DNA of 64,000 nt from Hyphomonadaceae bacterium (GCA_016714495.1 JADKDU010000001.1:620001-684000), one strand, 5' to 3'; numbered from the stretch's first letter, positions 17,070 to 25,993 are shown. Notes: generated from the letters alone by a model not told the origin. A program made the numbers and translations.

Positions 17070-17750
17070 CTATTTCACGGCTTGGCTGATGGCGCCGCTT
17101 GCGTCGGTGTTGCGCTCCGCCGACGTCTTCTCGCCGTTGCGGTATTTCGAGAACATCACGCCGCGGCGGCCGGTGTCAGCCGGATCCATTCGCTGCGGAC
17201 CGACGAGGTCGCTGGCGTCGGCGATCTGGGCGGCGAGATTCACTGCTGTCGCGCAGCCGAATGACGGCAGCGCGTTGTTGGTTCCCGTCCATGCAAAATC
17301 CCAGTGCGAAATATCCGGGCAGTTCGGCACGACGGCGTTGTAGGTGCGATAGCTTATGATCAGCGGGGCGGTGCGTGCGCCGGTGCCGTCATACGTGCCT
17401 TCCGCGATCTGGCTCGGAGCGATGCCTTCGGCCATCATGACAGCGCGGGCGTCGGCAGCGGCGCGCATGGCGGACACGTCGTCCGGCCCGTTGCTCGGAC
17501 GCGAGATGATGACGGCGCCATGGCCTTCGCCCTGATAGTTGGCGGCGAAGTATTTCACGGCCTCACGCTCGACGTCGCCCAGCTTCTCGCCAGCCACGAT
17601 GGTGTCGATCTTGAGATCGGCGGTGGCTTCTTCCGCGACGATCTGCGTGTGCATGCCGCTGGTCCACGCAATCTCCTGATCGGAGTGCTGGCAGGCGCCC
17701 AAGGTGGCCAGCGAAACGCCGGCGAGCACGATATGGAAACGCGAAGACAT
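17070..17750 (-). CDS. cpaD: Pilus biogenesis lipoprotein CpaD
   Basis: 226 residues from the ATG at 17750 behind GAGGGGAC. A lipobox TLGAC puts the lipidated Cys near residue 20. The mid-part (IDTIVAGEKLGDVEREAVKYFAANY) and the late VPNCPDISHWDF and FGCATAVNLAAQIADASDLVGPQ blocks are typical of CpaD. It supports the CpaC secretin at the outer membrane. The reading frame extends 46 codons upstream into cpaC but without a ribosome site. 13-bp gap after cpaC. Confidence 0.92.
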   Translation of the reverse strand: MSSRFHIVLAGVSLATLGACQHSDQEIAWTSGMHTQIVAEEATADLKIDTIVAGEKLGDVEREAVKYFAANYQGEGHGAVIISRPSNGPDDVSAMRAAADARAVMMAEGIAPSQIAEGTYDGTGARTAPLIISYRTYNAVVPNCPDISHWDFAWTGTNNALPSFGCATAVNLAAQIADASDLVGPQRMDPADTGRRGVMFSKYRNGEKTSAERNTDASGAISQAVK

Positions 17751-17763
17751 TCCGTGTCCCCTC

Positions 17764-19284
17764 TTAGTCAATGATGAAGCCGCTGGCGCCGCCGGGAGGC
17801 GGAGCCTTTGCCGCACCCGAACCGGGAACAGCGTAGACGTCGTTGAGTTTGCCGAAGAGAACCGTTCGGGCGTCCGTCGCTGTGACATAGCCGCGGTCCG
17901 GATCGCGGAATCCCTGCGGGTCGGTGGGATCGACCAAATAGGGCGTCACGATCACGACTAGTTCGGTTTCTTCATTCTGGAAATCGCGACTCCGGAACAG
18001 CGCGCCGAGCACCGGAATGTCCTTGACGCCCGGGATGCCGTCGAGATTCTGACGGGTCGTTTCCTGGATCAGGCCGGCGATCACGAGACTGCCGCCTGAG
18101 GGGATTTCCACCGTCGTTTCCGCGCGGCGAACCTTGAGCGCCGGAATCGTGATGGTCGAACCTATAACCGGCTGGCCCGTGTTGGGATTGACGCCGGCGA
18201 TGCTGCTCGACTGGAAGCCGCCCTGTTGCGAAAGCTCCGAGACTTCGACCGACAGCTGCAGCGAGATGCGGCCTTCCGACATCACGACCGGCGTGTAGCC
18301 AAGACCGACGCCGAACGGCTTGAACTCGATCGAAATCTTGCCTTCGTCCTGCGCCACCGGAACCGGGAATTCGCCGCCGACGAGGAATTTTCCAGCCTCG
18401 CCCGAAATCGCCGCGAGGTTCGGCTCGGCGAGCGTGCGCACAATGCCGATGCGTTCCAGCGCATTGAGTTTCACGCCGATCGCGCTCTGCTGCGCTGCGC
18501 CCACGAGGTTCTTGTAGCCGAGATCGGCCGTGAGGCCGCCCAGGGCCGATCCGGCGAGCGGAAATCCGTTCGCGGAGGAGACCGAGAGGTTGTTGTCGAA
18601 ACTCGTGCCAGAGAGCTCTCCGAAGCCGATCGCCCCGGACAGATTGATTCCCATCTGCTTGATGATCGACCGCTGCATCTCGACGAAACGAACCTTGAGC
18701 GTGACCTGGTCCTTGCCGTCGATCGCCATCATGTTGAGGACGGAGGCGTCGTCCTTTGCATAGGTGCGCGCGAGTTGCATGACGCGGTCGGCGCCAGAAA
18801 GGTTCGGCACCGAACCCGCGAGAATGATGCGGCCGTTCACGGCCTCGACATGGACCTTCGAGCCGGGGACGTGGCGTTTGATCAGCGTGCGCAACTGTTC
18901 CATCCCGGCGACGCCGTCGGTCACCGAGATCTCGAGCACCTTCACCTTGCGACCCGAACGGTCGAGAAACACCATGTTGCTCTCGCCCGGCGCCACGCCC
19001 ATCACGGCGATGCGTCGGCGGTCGCGCGCAACAATATTGGCGATCTTCTCGTTAGCGATGATGACGTCGTCGATGTCGGTGTCGAACTCGATCATGTAGG
19101 ACTTGTTGACCGTCAGCGTCAGCACCTCGGTCGCGCCGGTCGGCGCTGTCACGTCCGGAACAGTGACACGCTGTGCGGGCGCGCCGCTGAGTTCGCTGGC
19201 AGGGGGTTGGGCCAGTGCGCCTGGCGACGTGGCCGCAAGGGCGGCCGCGAGGCTGGCAAGTGCGAGATTACGGTTGGCTGACAT
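17764..19284 (-). CDS. cpaC: Pilus outer-membrane secretin CpaC (RcpA)
   Basis: 506 residues. Signal peptide about 1-25 (ending ALAQ), a pilus-formation N-domain at about 48-130 with VMGVAPGESNMVFLDRSGRKV, a BON-like domain at about 130-200, and the secretin barrel domain from about 265 with IVRTLAEPNLAAISGEAGKFLVGGE and ending with the GGSLVIAGLIQ and IPVLGALFRS signatures. It forms the outer-membrane pore for the Flp pilus. Start chosen at 19284 (MSANRNL) 7 nt after GAGGT. Gap of 8 bp to cpaB. Confidence 0.94.
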   Translation of the reverse strand: MSANRNLALASLAAALAATSPGALAQPPASELSGAPAQRVTVPDVTAPTGATEVLTLTVNKSYMIEFDTDIDDVIIANEKIANIVARDRRRIAVMGVAPGESNMVFLDRSGRKVKVLEISVTDGVAGMEQLRTLIKRHVPGSKVHVEAVNGRIILAGSVPNLSGADRVMQLARTYAKDDASVLNMMAIDGKDQVTLKVRFVEMQRSIIKQMGINLSGAIGFGELSGTSFDNNLSVSSANGFPLAGSALGGLTADLGYKNLVGAAQQSAIGVKLNALERIGIVRTLAEPNLAAISGEAGKFLVGGEFPVPVAQDEGKISIEFKPFGVGLGYTPVVMSEGRISLQLSVEVSELSQQGGFQSSSIAGVNPNTGQPVIGSTITIPALKVRRAETTVEIPSGGSLVIAGLIQETTRQNLDGIPGVKDIPVLGALFRSRDFQNEETELVVIVTPYLVDPTDPQGFRDPDRGYVTATDARTVLFGKLNDVYAVPGSGAAKAPPPGGASGFIID

Positions 19285-19292
19285 GTATGACC

Positions 19293-20177
19293 TCAACCTG
19301 CCGGCGACGAGCTGACGGACTCGGTGCCGTATCGATAGACGCGCACGCCTTCGGCATCCTGCGAGACGCCATCTCGATAGACGCGTCCGGCGCTTGTCGC
19401 GCCCTGCGGAGCTTGCATGTCGGCGATCGAGCGCAGCGTGAGCGCAATCTCGCCAGCTTTCTTGGCGGTGTTGAGCAGCGTTGCGTCGCGCTCGGTCAGC
19501 TCCAGCGTCGCGCGCGAACCAATGATCACTTGCCCCTGCCCCGATTGCACGGCGGCTTCCGCGCCTTCAGGCGTCGGCGGCGGACCGTAAGCTGCATCGA
19601 TCGCGAGTACGCGAATGTTGGAGAGTATGAGATCGGAGCGGATGTTCATGCCGCCGCTCGATCCGCCGCCCGACTTCTCGACATCGCGCGTCACGATGAC
19701 GTCGACGCGATCGTTTGGCTGGATGAAGCCGCCCGCGGCGATCTCGGCTGCGATCTCGACTGAAACCGCGCGCATGCCCGGCGTCAGCATCACTGCCATG
19801 AAGCCGGCCGTGCCCGGATGCACCAGCTTGTTGAAGGTGACGGGCTCGCCTGCGACGAGTTCGAAGCGCGCAACGGCGCCGACCATCTTCTCGAGGCCTT
19901 CCGGCTGCTTTTCCTGCTCGACGAAGGAATCGACTTTCGCGCTCGCGGGCCATTCCTGCCAGCGCAGGTCGTCAGCCGACACGAATTTGCCGACGGGAAT
20001 GTTGTTGTTGGCGACCAGGATTTGTTTGGTCGGAATCTCGATCGGCTTTGGCGCCTCGGCTGGCGCAGCAACAACGGCGACTGCTGGCGCAGGCGCTTGC
20101 ATCGAACGCACGAGGAAGACAGCAGCGATCGCGGCGCCGGCCGCCACAAGAAGAATGATCAGTCGCACAGGCGACAT
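19293..20177 (-). CDS. cpaB: Pilus assembly protein CpaB (RcpC)
   Basis: 294 residues from the ATG at 20177, preceded by GGAGGG. One N-terminal membrane anchor (about 4-25) and an Ala/Pro linker precede an SAF-type domain (QILVANNNIPVGKFVSADDLRW). The RcpC/CpaB domain has the FIQPNDRVDVIVTRDV motif near residue 135. It is periplasmic, helps secretin function and may bind peptidoglycan. First gene of the tightly packed cpaB-to-tadC run; cpaA lies 143 bp upstream, so an internal promoter could sit in that gap. Confidence 0.92.
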   Translation of the reverse strand: MSPVRLIILLVAAGAAIAAVFLVRSMQAPAPAVAVVAAPAEAPKPIEIPTKQILVANNNIPVGKFVSADDLRWQEWPASAKVDSFVEQEKQPEGLEKMVGAVARFELVAGEPVTFNKLVHPGTAGFMAVMLTPGMRAVSVEIAAEIAAGGFIQPNDRVDVIVTRDVEKSGGGSSGGMNIRSDLILSNIRVLAIDAAYGPPPTPEGAEAAVQSGQGQVIIGSRATLELTERDATLLNTAKKAGEIALTLRSIADMQAPQGATSAGRVYRDGVSQDAEGVRVYRYGTESVSSSPAG

Positions 20178-20320
20178 GAAGCCCTCCGCCGCAGTCCCCA
20201 AGGCCTGAAAGGGGCCCTATCCTGAGCGGGAGACTTTCATGAGGGCTCTAAGGGAGAGTTAAGACGATCGACCCGAGGGCATTAACGTTTCGCGTCAAGT
20301 CTTAACCGTGCAATTTTTGC
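20178..20320 (-). promoter_or_regulatory. Gap between cpaA and cpaB, possible cpaB promoter
   Basis: 143 bp, noticeably more AT-rich than the genes, with TTAA tetramers at about 20247, 20282 and 20302. These resemble CtrA half-sites but the N7 spacing of a full site is not met. No terminator hairpin is evident after cpaA. Confidence 0.3.
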
Positions 20321-20827
20321 CTAGGCGCCAAAACCGGCGATTCCGGCCGCCAGCACAGGCGATGCAGGCGCTGCGAGCAACGCGCCGACGGCGATTGCAA
20401 CCGCATAGGGGGCGCCCTCTTCCGGGGACATCAGGCGATTAAGCCACGGCTTAGTGCTCGACATTTTCATACGGCGCATAACGATTAGCACGGCCGCAAG
20501 CGCTCCACCCGCGATCGCCATGCCCAGGACAAAGGGCGCGCTCGCCGCAAGGCCGGTCCACAGCGAAGCCGCGGCAATCACCTTCGCATCGCCTCCGCCG
20601 AACACGTTGAGATAGAAGAGCACCGCGCAGCCGATCAGCACACACGCGCCAAATACCAGATGCATGCCGATCTGTTCCATCGACAGGCCAGCGGCGATCG
20701 CGGCGGGAATGAAGGCGATCGCAAGCACGATCGAAACCCAATTTGGAATCGTCATGGTCGAGACGTCGTGCCAAGCGGCGTAGATCAGCAGGAGCGGGAA
20801 CGCCAGACACAGCAGCGACGTGATCAT
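20321..20827 (-). CDS. cpaA: Prepilin peptidase CpaA (TadV), A24 family
   Basis: 168 residues, five to six membrane spans. The two catalytic aspartates of type IV prepilin peptidases are visible: D21 in AAWHDVSTMTIPNW and D80 in FGGGDAK. It cleaves the leader of the Flp pilin encoded just upstream. This is the short non-methylating CpaA/TadV form. It is 145 bp downstream of flp, beyond flp's terminator, so it needs read-through or its own promoter. Confidence 0.92.
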   Translation of the reverse strand: MITSLLCLAFPLLLIYAAWHDVSTMTIPNWVSIVLAIAFIPAAIAAGLSMEQIGMHLVFGACVLIGCAVLFYLNVFGGGDAKVIAAASLWTGLAASAPFVLGMAIAGGALAAVLIVMRRMKMSSTKPWLNRLMSPEEGAPYAVAIAVGALLAAPASPVLAAGIAGFGA

Positions 20828-20908
20828 CTTCCACCCAAGTTGCGAGCGAACAACTTACAAGAATTCGCTGAAGGAATTGTTGACCGTCATAAGTATTCGC
20901 AAAAGAAA

Positions 20909-20936
20909 GAAGCCGCGGACCAAGGTCCGCGGCTTC
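20909..20936 (-). terminator. Intrinsic terminator after flp
   Basis: GAAGCCGCGGACC/GGTCCGCGGCTTC, a perfect 13-bp stem with a 2-base loop; on the reverse strand it is followed by TTTCTTTT. It explains how pilin mRNA can exceed that of the assembly genes behind it. Confidence 0.85.
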
Positions 20937-20972
20937 CTGTTTCTACGCCGATCTTACGATCAGCCGCGCTTC

Positions 20973-21143
20973 TTACGAAGCGGCGTCGAGGCTCGTCGAG
21001 ATCGTCGTGAAGGTCTGGTTGGCCGAACCGCCAACAGCCGACACGCCGCCGATGATGGCGACGGCGATGAGGGAGGCGATGAGGCCGTACTCGATCGCGG
21101 TGGCGCCGGATTTGTTCTTGAGGAATTTCATCACGTTTTTCAT
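20973..21143 (-). CDS. flp: Flp/Fap-type major pilin
   Basis: 56 residues from the ATG at 21143, 8 nt after GGAGAAG. The short basic leader MKNVMKFLKNKSG is followed by ATAIEYGLIASLIAVAIIGG, the Flp motif with the conserved Glu-Tyr; CpaA should cut after the Gly at position 13. The mature pilin is about 43 residues. Monocistronic by position: strong terminator behind and a long AT-rich promoter region ahead. The in-frame ATG at 21194 is rejected because it would add a non-leader extension. Confidence 0.94.
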   Translation of the reverse strand: MKNVMKFLKNKSGATAIEYGLIASLIAVAIIGGVSAVGGSANQTFTTISTSLDAAS

Positions 21144-21477
21144 TTTTGCTTCTCCGCTATGCATGGTCGTTGTCCCACAGCGAAGTACCATCACCCGCAG
21201 TAGGTATGGTGAGTTCTACATGAGTTGAATTGATATCACGTAAAGCGAACAAGAAATTTGCCAGTATTCGCGTTCACTTCCACTTAACTACGTTATAAAC
21301 ACTCGATTCAATACTTTGAAGAGATCAATAACTACGGCAACACCGCGCCTGCACGGGTATATATAGACTCGCGCGCGCGAGTCCCTGCCCGCTCGCGCCG
21401 CTGATGCGGCGAATCCTTAGCCATTGATTCAGTGTTGCTCCCTATCGTCACCCCAACGGTCCCTCGGGGAGACTCCC
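21144..21477. promoter_or_regulatory. Divergent promoter region between flp and the CpaC-N-like gene
   Basis: 334 bp, the most AT-rich stretch of the window. TTAACTACGTTATAA at 21284-21298 is one base off the TTAA-N7-TTAA CtrA site, 141 bp before flp, and pilin genes of Caulobacter relatives are CtrA-activated. A perfect 18-bp palindrome GACTCGCGCGCGCGAGTC lies at 21366-21383 just after TATATATA. No gene is visible. Confidence 0.45.
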
Positions 21478-21918
21478 ATGACGAAGACTTTTTTTGCGGC
21501 TCTCGCGATTTGCCTGGCGCTCGCGCCGGCTGCCGCCGCCGATCCGTTCAAGGTGAAGGTCGACGAGACCGTCACGTTGAAACTCAACCAGCCGGCCAAC
21601 TCGGTGGTGGTTGGCAACGCCACAGTCGCCGACGTCACGGTCCACGACGCGCGCACGCTGCTGGTCACGGGCAAGGCTTTCGGCTCCACCAACCTCACCG
21701 TGCTCGATCGCTCGGGCAATACGATCTATTCAAGCCAGCTGACGGTTGGCGGCGAGGATGATGCGGGCCTCACCATCGTGCGCAGCGGCGCCACCTATTC
21801 CTACTCCTGCGTCGACAAGTGCCGCGCCACGCCGATGGTTGGCGATGCGCCGAGCCACTTCCAGGACGTGATGACGACTGTCACCGGCAAACAGCAGACC
21901 GCCAAGGGCCAGCAGTAA
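21478..21918 (+). CDS. Stand-alone CpaC N-domain protein (pilus assembly N-terminal domain)
   Basis: 146 residues from the ATG at 21478, 6 nt after GGGAGA. A signal peptide (1-20, PAAAA) precedes a ~75-residue domain (VDETVTLKLNQPANSVVVGN, TLLVTGKAFGSTNLTVLDRSGN). It is clearly paralogous to the N-domain of CpaC in this locus, with the same LDRSG motif. There is no BON or secretin domain. The last ~45 residues form a separate tail with a C-x3-C pair, possibly a disulphide. It is divergent from flp, so it probably belongs to the pilus system as a periplasmic accessory. Confidence 0.82.
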   Translation: MTKTFFAALAICLALAPAAAADPFKVKVDETVTLKLNQPANSVVVGNATVADVTVHDARTLLVTGKAFGSTNLTVLDRSGNTIYSSQLTVGGEDDAGLTIVRSGATYSYSCVDKCRATPMVGDAPSHFQDVMTTVTGKQQTAKGQQ

Positions 21919-21930
21919 GTCGCTTCAGGC

Positions 21931-23418
21931 CTACGCCGGCGGTTCGACCTGCCCTTTTGCGCCGGTCGTCTTCTTCAGCGTGAACATAAGCGCCAGGCCG
22001 GCGCCAAGCAGAAGCAGCACGGGCGAGAAGCCGACGCGCTGGTCCTTCGACACGTTCGTGAACACTTCGATCAGCAGCGGCCCGATCCACACCGTCGCCG
22101 TGCTCGACAGGGCAAAAAGCCCGAAGAATTCCGACAGGCGCTCTTTCGGCGCCAGCGTCACCATCATGTGGCGGCTCGCCGCGATGTTGGCGGCTGCAAG
22201 CGCGGCCACGAACGCGATGATGATGAGATAGGACATGTCGGCAAGCGTATCAAATAGTCCCAGGCCGTGGACCGTGTGCCCGGCCGGCACCAGACCGAAC
22301 AGGATCGAGTCCTTTGATATGCCCAGGGCAATCAAGAACGCCACGCACAACGCCGCCAGCTCGATCATGATAGCACGCCGCGGACCGTAGACCCGGTCAA
22401 GCGTCGGCGCCAGCCACAGGCCGCCGATCGCACCGAAGATCGACGCCCAGATGCCGTAAAGCCCGCCTTCGGCCACACCCCACCCCAGCACGCCCGACGA
22501 ATAGACGCCGCCGATCGCCAGAAGCGCCGTGATGCCATCCTTGAAGATCAAGCAGGCCAGCAGGTACTTCATCGCCTCGGGGTAAGTCTTGAACAGGCCG
22601 CGCACGTAGGCTGCGATCCCGGTGATCTTGCCAACGGGATCGAACTTTCCGTCTGTCTCGAACACGCCCCTCGCCGCCTTCGACCAGCTGCCCCCAACCG
22701 GCGCGCCATCGGGCACGTACAGGAAGAACGGAATCACGAAGACAAGCAGCCACACGGCCACGAAAGGCCCTGACCCGCGTTGCAATCCGAAATCGCCCGA
22801 AGGGCCGCCAAGCGCCGGCATCGTCAACGCAATAACGACAACGCCGGCAAGACAGATCGCAGTCGCCAGCTGACCGAGGCCGATGCCTGCGCCCGAAATC
22901 TGCGACAGGGATTCCGGCCTGCCCGACTGGCGCAGCATCGCATTGTGCATCAGCTCGGAATAGGTGTAGCCGACAAAGCCGAGCACGAGGAAACACATCG
23001 TGCCGACCACGCCAAGACCGCCTGTCGGTCCATGGAACACGCCTTGCGCGTCGACCGAACCAGGCATCGACCACCACAGCGCAACGCCCGAGATCATCAA
23101 CATGCAGAGGAAGGCAGCCATCATCGGCTTGCGCGCGCCGCCGCGGTCCATCATCGAGCCCAATATGGGCGCGGTGATCGCGCCGATGACGCCGGCCCAT
23201 TTGGTGGCTTCGGCAACGGCCGCCTGCCCCGCCACTGGATCGCCAATCACGAACTGCGCGAAGTAGGGCGGGAAGACATACGTCACGACGATCATAAAGT
23301 ACGGATTGCGCGCGAACTCGAACAACGCCCACGAAAAACCGGCCGGCGCCATCAGACCGCCAACCCGTTTGCTGTCTTGCCCCGCGGTTCCCCGCGCGCC
23401 GGATGTGGCGTCCGTCAT
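21931..23418 (-). CDS. MFS transporter, UMF1/Atg22-like
   Basis: 495 residues, about 12 membrane spans. N-terminal GFSWALFEFARNPYFMIVVTYVFPPYF and the following GAITAPILGSMMDRGGARKPMM loop are typical of the UMF1 branch of the major facilitator superfamily, related to yeast Atg22 amino-acid effluxers. A long central cytoplasmic loop lies near residue 250. The C-terminus is charged. The substrate cannot be told from the sequence; amino acids are known for the eukaryotic relatives. Runs convergent with the CpaC-N-like gene with a 12-bp gap. Confidence 0.8.
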   Translation of the reverse strand: MTDATSGARGTAGQDSKRVGGLMAPAGFSWALFEFARNPYFMIVVTYVFPPYFAQFVIGDPVAGQAAVAEATKWAGVIGAITAPILGSMMDRGGARKPMMAAFLCMLMISGVALWWSMPGSVDAQGVFHGPTGGLGVVGTMCFLVLGFVGYTYSELMHNAMLRQSGRPESLSQISGAGIGLGQLATAICLAGVVVIALTMPALGGPSGDFGLQRGSGPFVAVWLLVFVIPFFLYVPDGAPVGGSWSKAARGVFETDGKFDPVGKITGIAAYVRGLFKTYPEAMKYLLACLIFKDGITALLAIGGVYSSGVLGWGVAEGGLYGIWASIFGAIGGLWLAPTLDRVYGPRRAIMIELAALCVAFLIALGISKDSILFGLVPAGHTVHGLGLFDTLADMSYLIIIAFVAALAAANIAASRHMMVTLAPKERLSEFFGLFALSSTATVWIGPLLIEVFTNVSKDQRVGFSPVLLLLGAGLALMFTLKKTTGAKGQVEPPA

Positions 23419-23570
23419 TATGGTTCCGCCGCCGTGTGAGGTCGCAAGGGAGAGGGCATCATGATTGATGTTTAGTCGAGTGGCGATCGTCCGAGGGATG
23501 CGCGGATTCGGACACGGGGAATACCCTGAGGCCGCGTCGCAGCGCGCTTACACCCAAGTCTATGATTACC

Positions 23571-25037
23571 TCAGCGGAAAGGCGGCTCGTAGAACGAACG
23601 CAGCTTGCGTGAGTGCAACGCATCCCCGCCTGCCAGTGCAAGGCTCTCCAACGTCTCGATGCCGATGCGGATGTGCTCGCCGATAGCGCGCTCATAGAAA
23701 CGGTTTGCTGCGCCCGCGAGCTTGATCTCGCCATGCAGCGGTTTGTCCGACACGCACAGCAACACGCCATAGGGCACGCGCATACGATAGCCGTTGGCCG
23801 CGATGGTCGCGCTTTCCATGTCGATGGCGATGGCGCGCGACTTGTTGAACCGCTTGGCCGAGTCGGTGAAGCGCAGTTCCCAATTGCGATCGTCCGTCGT
23901 CACCACCGTGCCGGTGCGCAGGCGTTGCTTCAGCTTGTCAGCCGACTCACCCGTCACCTTCTCCGCGGCTTCTTGCAAGGCGACCTGCACTTCGGCGATC
24001 GGGGGAACGGGTATGTCGCGCGGCAGAACCGCATCGAGCACGTGATCGTCGCGCAAATAGGCGTGCGCCAGCACATAATCGCCGATGCGCTGCGAATGCC
24101 GCAGCCCACCGCAATGCCCGACCATGATCCAGCATTCGGGTCTCAGAACCGCAAGGTGGTCCGTGATCGTTTTCGCGTTCGACGGCCCTACGCCGATATT
24201 GACCAGCGTGATCCCCGCCCTGTCGTCCGCCATCAGGTGATACGCCGGCATCTGGTGACGCCTCCACGGCCCGTCGTTCACCTTCTGCGCCGCGTCCTTC
24301 GTCTTCGCATCGACGATGATCCCGCCCGGCGCCGACAGTCGCTTGTAAGGTCCAGGCTGCTTCAGCCGCTCGATCGACCACTCCACGAAGTGGTCGACAT
24401 AGCGATGGTAGTTCGTGAACAGAATATAGCGCTGGCAATGCTCGAACGGCGTGCCGGTGTAATGTTTGAGTCTCTGCAGAGAAAAGTCGATTCGCGGCGC
24501 GTCGAACAACGCCAGCGGCCGCACGCCGTCGGTGTCGAAGATGCCGCCATCCTGGATCTCGGCGTCGATCACCTCGTCGCCGATATTGGCGAGGCTCGGC
24601 GTCGGGAACCAGCGCGCGAACTCCGCCGGCGGCAGCGCCTCGGCGTCGATGTTCGAGGCGTGCTCCAGCACGTACGGATACGGAATCTCCGAATTCGACA
24701 TGATCACTTCGATCTTCACATCGAAGTCCTTGGTGATTTGCTCCAGCTGTTCGATGAAGTACGGCCGGAAGAAATTCGGCTGCGTCACCGTGATCTCGTA
24801 TATGCCCGGCTCCGACAGCTTGGCGAAAGCCCGGGACAGCGGCGGCACCGGACCGTCGGGATGATATTTCAGCCGCAGCAGCGGATAGCAGAAATCCCCG
24901 CGCCTGCGCGCCTTGGGATCGGGCGTCTCGCCCTTTGTCACGAACGCCTCGAGCGCGGCGCGCAATCTTCCCGCCGCTGCTGCGTAAAGCTCGGCTGCCT
25001 TGTCGATGGCCTGTGCTGGCGTGAGGCTCCCCGTCAT
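23571..25037 (-). CDS. amn: AMP nucleosidase
   Basis: 488 residues, full family length. The N-terminal AMN-specific domain (about 1-190) has the FCYPLLRLKYHPDGPVPPLSRAFAKL block. The C-terminal phosphorylase-fold domain has NIGVGPSNAKTITDHLAVLRPECWIMVGHCGGL, the late IAIDMESATIAANGYR block with the nucleoside-binding Met-Glu, and a catalytic Asp in SDKPLHGEIK. It hydrolyses AMP to adenine and ribose 5-phosphate, adjusting the AMP pool. Monocistronic on the reverse strand. Confidence 0.94.
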   Translation of the reverse strand: MTGSLTPAQAIDKAAELYAAAAGRLRAALEAFVTKGETPDPKARRRGDFCYPLLRLKYHPDGPVPPLSRAFAKLSEPGIYEITVTQPNFFRPYFIEQLEQITKDFDVKIEVIMSNSEIPYPYVLEHASNIDAEALPPAEFARWFPTPSLANIGDEVIDAEIQDGGIFDTDGVRPLALFDAPRIDFSLQRLKHYTGTPFEHCQRYILFTNYHRYVDHFVEWSIERLKQPGPYKRLSAPGGIIVDAKTKDAAQKVNDGPWRRHQMPAYHLMADDRAGITLVNIGVGPSNAKTITDHLAVLRPECWIMVGHCGGLRHSQRIGDYVLAHAYLRDDHVLDAVLPRDIPVPPIAEVQVALQEAAEKVTGESADKLKQRLRTGTVVTTDDRNWELRFTDSAKRFNKSRAIAIDMESATIAANGYRMRVPYGVLLCVSDKPLHGEIKLAGAANRFYERAIGEHIRIGIETLESLALAGGDALHSRKLRSFYEPPFR

Positions 25038-25094
25038 TGCGGGAACATGGGGAGATTGGCGCTCATCGTCAATTCTAACGCGGGCTTTTGACGC

Positions 25095-25541
25095 TCAGCT
25101 GTGGTGATTGCCGCCGCTGACGCGATCGACCAGCTTGTCGACCATGCCGAGCACGACCTGCGGCTTGCGTGCGATCAGCAGACCAAGGCCCGCGATCACG
25201 ATGGTCGCCGCCACCGGCCGCTCCTTGATCACCTGCTTGGCCACCTCGACCGGCAGGTCGAACATCGCCAGCACGGCCTGTGTCGGATCAACCTCTTCAG
25301 GCTGCTCCGGATGCTTCTCGGGTTTCTTCGGCTGCACGCCGACCCACATCGCGATGGCGGCCACGGCAAGAAAGCCCACACCCGTCACTGCATAAGCGGC
25401 CGGCGGCGCCATCCACATCTCAAGCGTCAATGCCGCGCTGATCGCAAGCGTCACCACGCCTGCAACCGCAAGCAGGCTCGCGGCGCCGGCCGCGACGGCG
25501 ACACCCTTGGCGCGGTCAAAAAAACGTTCGATTCCGAACAC
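25095..25541 (-). CDS. Small membrane protein, possible partner of the DUF883 protein
   Basis: 148 residues with three to four hydrophobic spans: a pair at about 15-40 and 45-67, a Pro/Glu/Lys linker at 70-90, and one near 112-126. The layout is that of phage-holin-superfamily (YqjE-like) proteins, but the match is by shape only. The gene lies 29 bp after the DUF883 gene, an arrangement like the yqjD-yqjE pair of enterobacteria, where the products are membrane-associated. Probably co-transcribed with it. Confidence 0.65.
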   Translation of the reverse strand: MFGIERFFDRAKGVAVAAGAASLLAVAGVVTLAISAALTLEMWMAPPAAYAVTGVGFLAVAAIAMWVGVQPKKPEKHPEQPEEVDPTQAVLAMFDLPVEVAKQVIKERPVAATIVIAGLGLLIARKPQVVLGMVDKLVDRVSGGNHHS

Positions 25542-25570
25542 TGTGGCCCCCGAGGCCCCCTTCTCAGCCG

Positions 25571-25879
25571 CTATTTGCGGCTGGTCAGCGAGGCGAGAAC
25601 GAAGCCGGCGGCAAGCGCGATGCCGACAGCGGCCAGAGGATGTTCGCGAACCTTGTCCGCGACCGCTTCCTTGTATTCGACAGCCTTGTCGCCCGCGTCT
25701 TCGGCAAGCGCACGGCCTTTGGCGGCGGCGGCCTTGGCCTGATCCTGGGCTAGCGAGCTCGTGTCGCGCAGCAGCGCCGCGAGATCGGCGCGCAGCGCCT
25801 TCATGTCGTTCTTCAGGGTGTCGAGGTCAGTCTTGCCGGCGGTAGGTCCGTTTCCGGGCGCGCTGGTTGAGGACGACAT
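25571..25879 (-). CDS. DUF883 (ElaB/YqjD/YgaM) family membrane-anchored protein
   Basis: 102 residues: a long amphipathic, Ala/Lys/Asp-rich helix (about 18-75, TDLDTLKNDMKALRADLAALL) and one C-terminal membrane span VREHPLAAVGIALAAGFVLASL followed by TSRK. This layout and the REHPLAA motif are diagnostic of the ElaB/YqjD family, which in Escherichia coli anchors ribosomes to the inner membrane in stationary phase. Ribosome binding here is inferred from family. Confidence 0.85.
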   Translation of the reverse strand: MSSSTSAPGNGPTAGKTDLDTLKNDMKALRADLAALLRDTSSLAQDQAKAAAAKGRALAEDAGDKAVEYKEAVADKVREHPLAAVGIALAAGFVLASLTSRK

Positions 25880-25993
25880 GGGTTACTCCAAGGAATGGTG
25901 CGACGTCAGTGTAGAACGCCTGCACTTCATATAACGTTTCATCGGCCGAGAAATATGGCCGACGTCGTTAATCCCTGAAAACCATGCACGAAA

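Noticed and set aside
23613..25091. 492-codon forward frame opposite amn
   Set aside because: Complement of a well-supported enzyme gene; no independent evidence.
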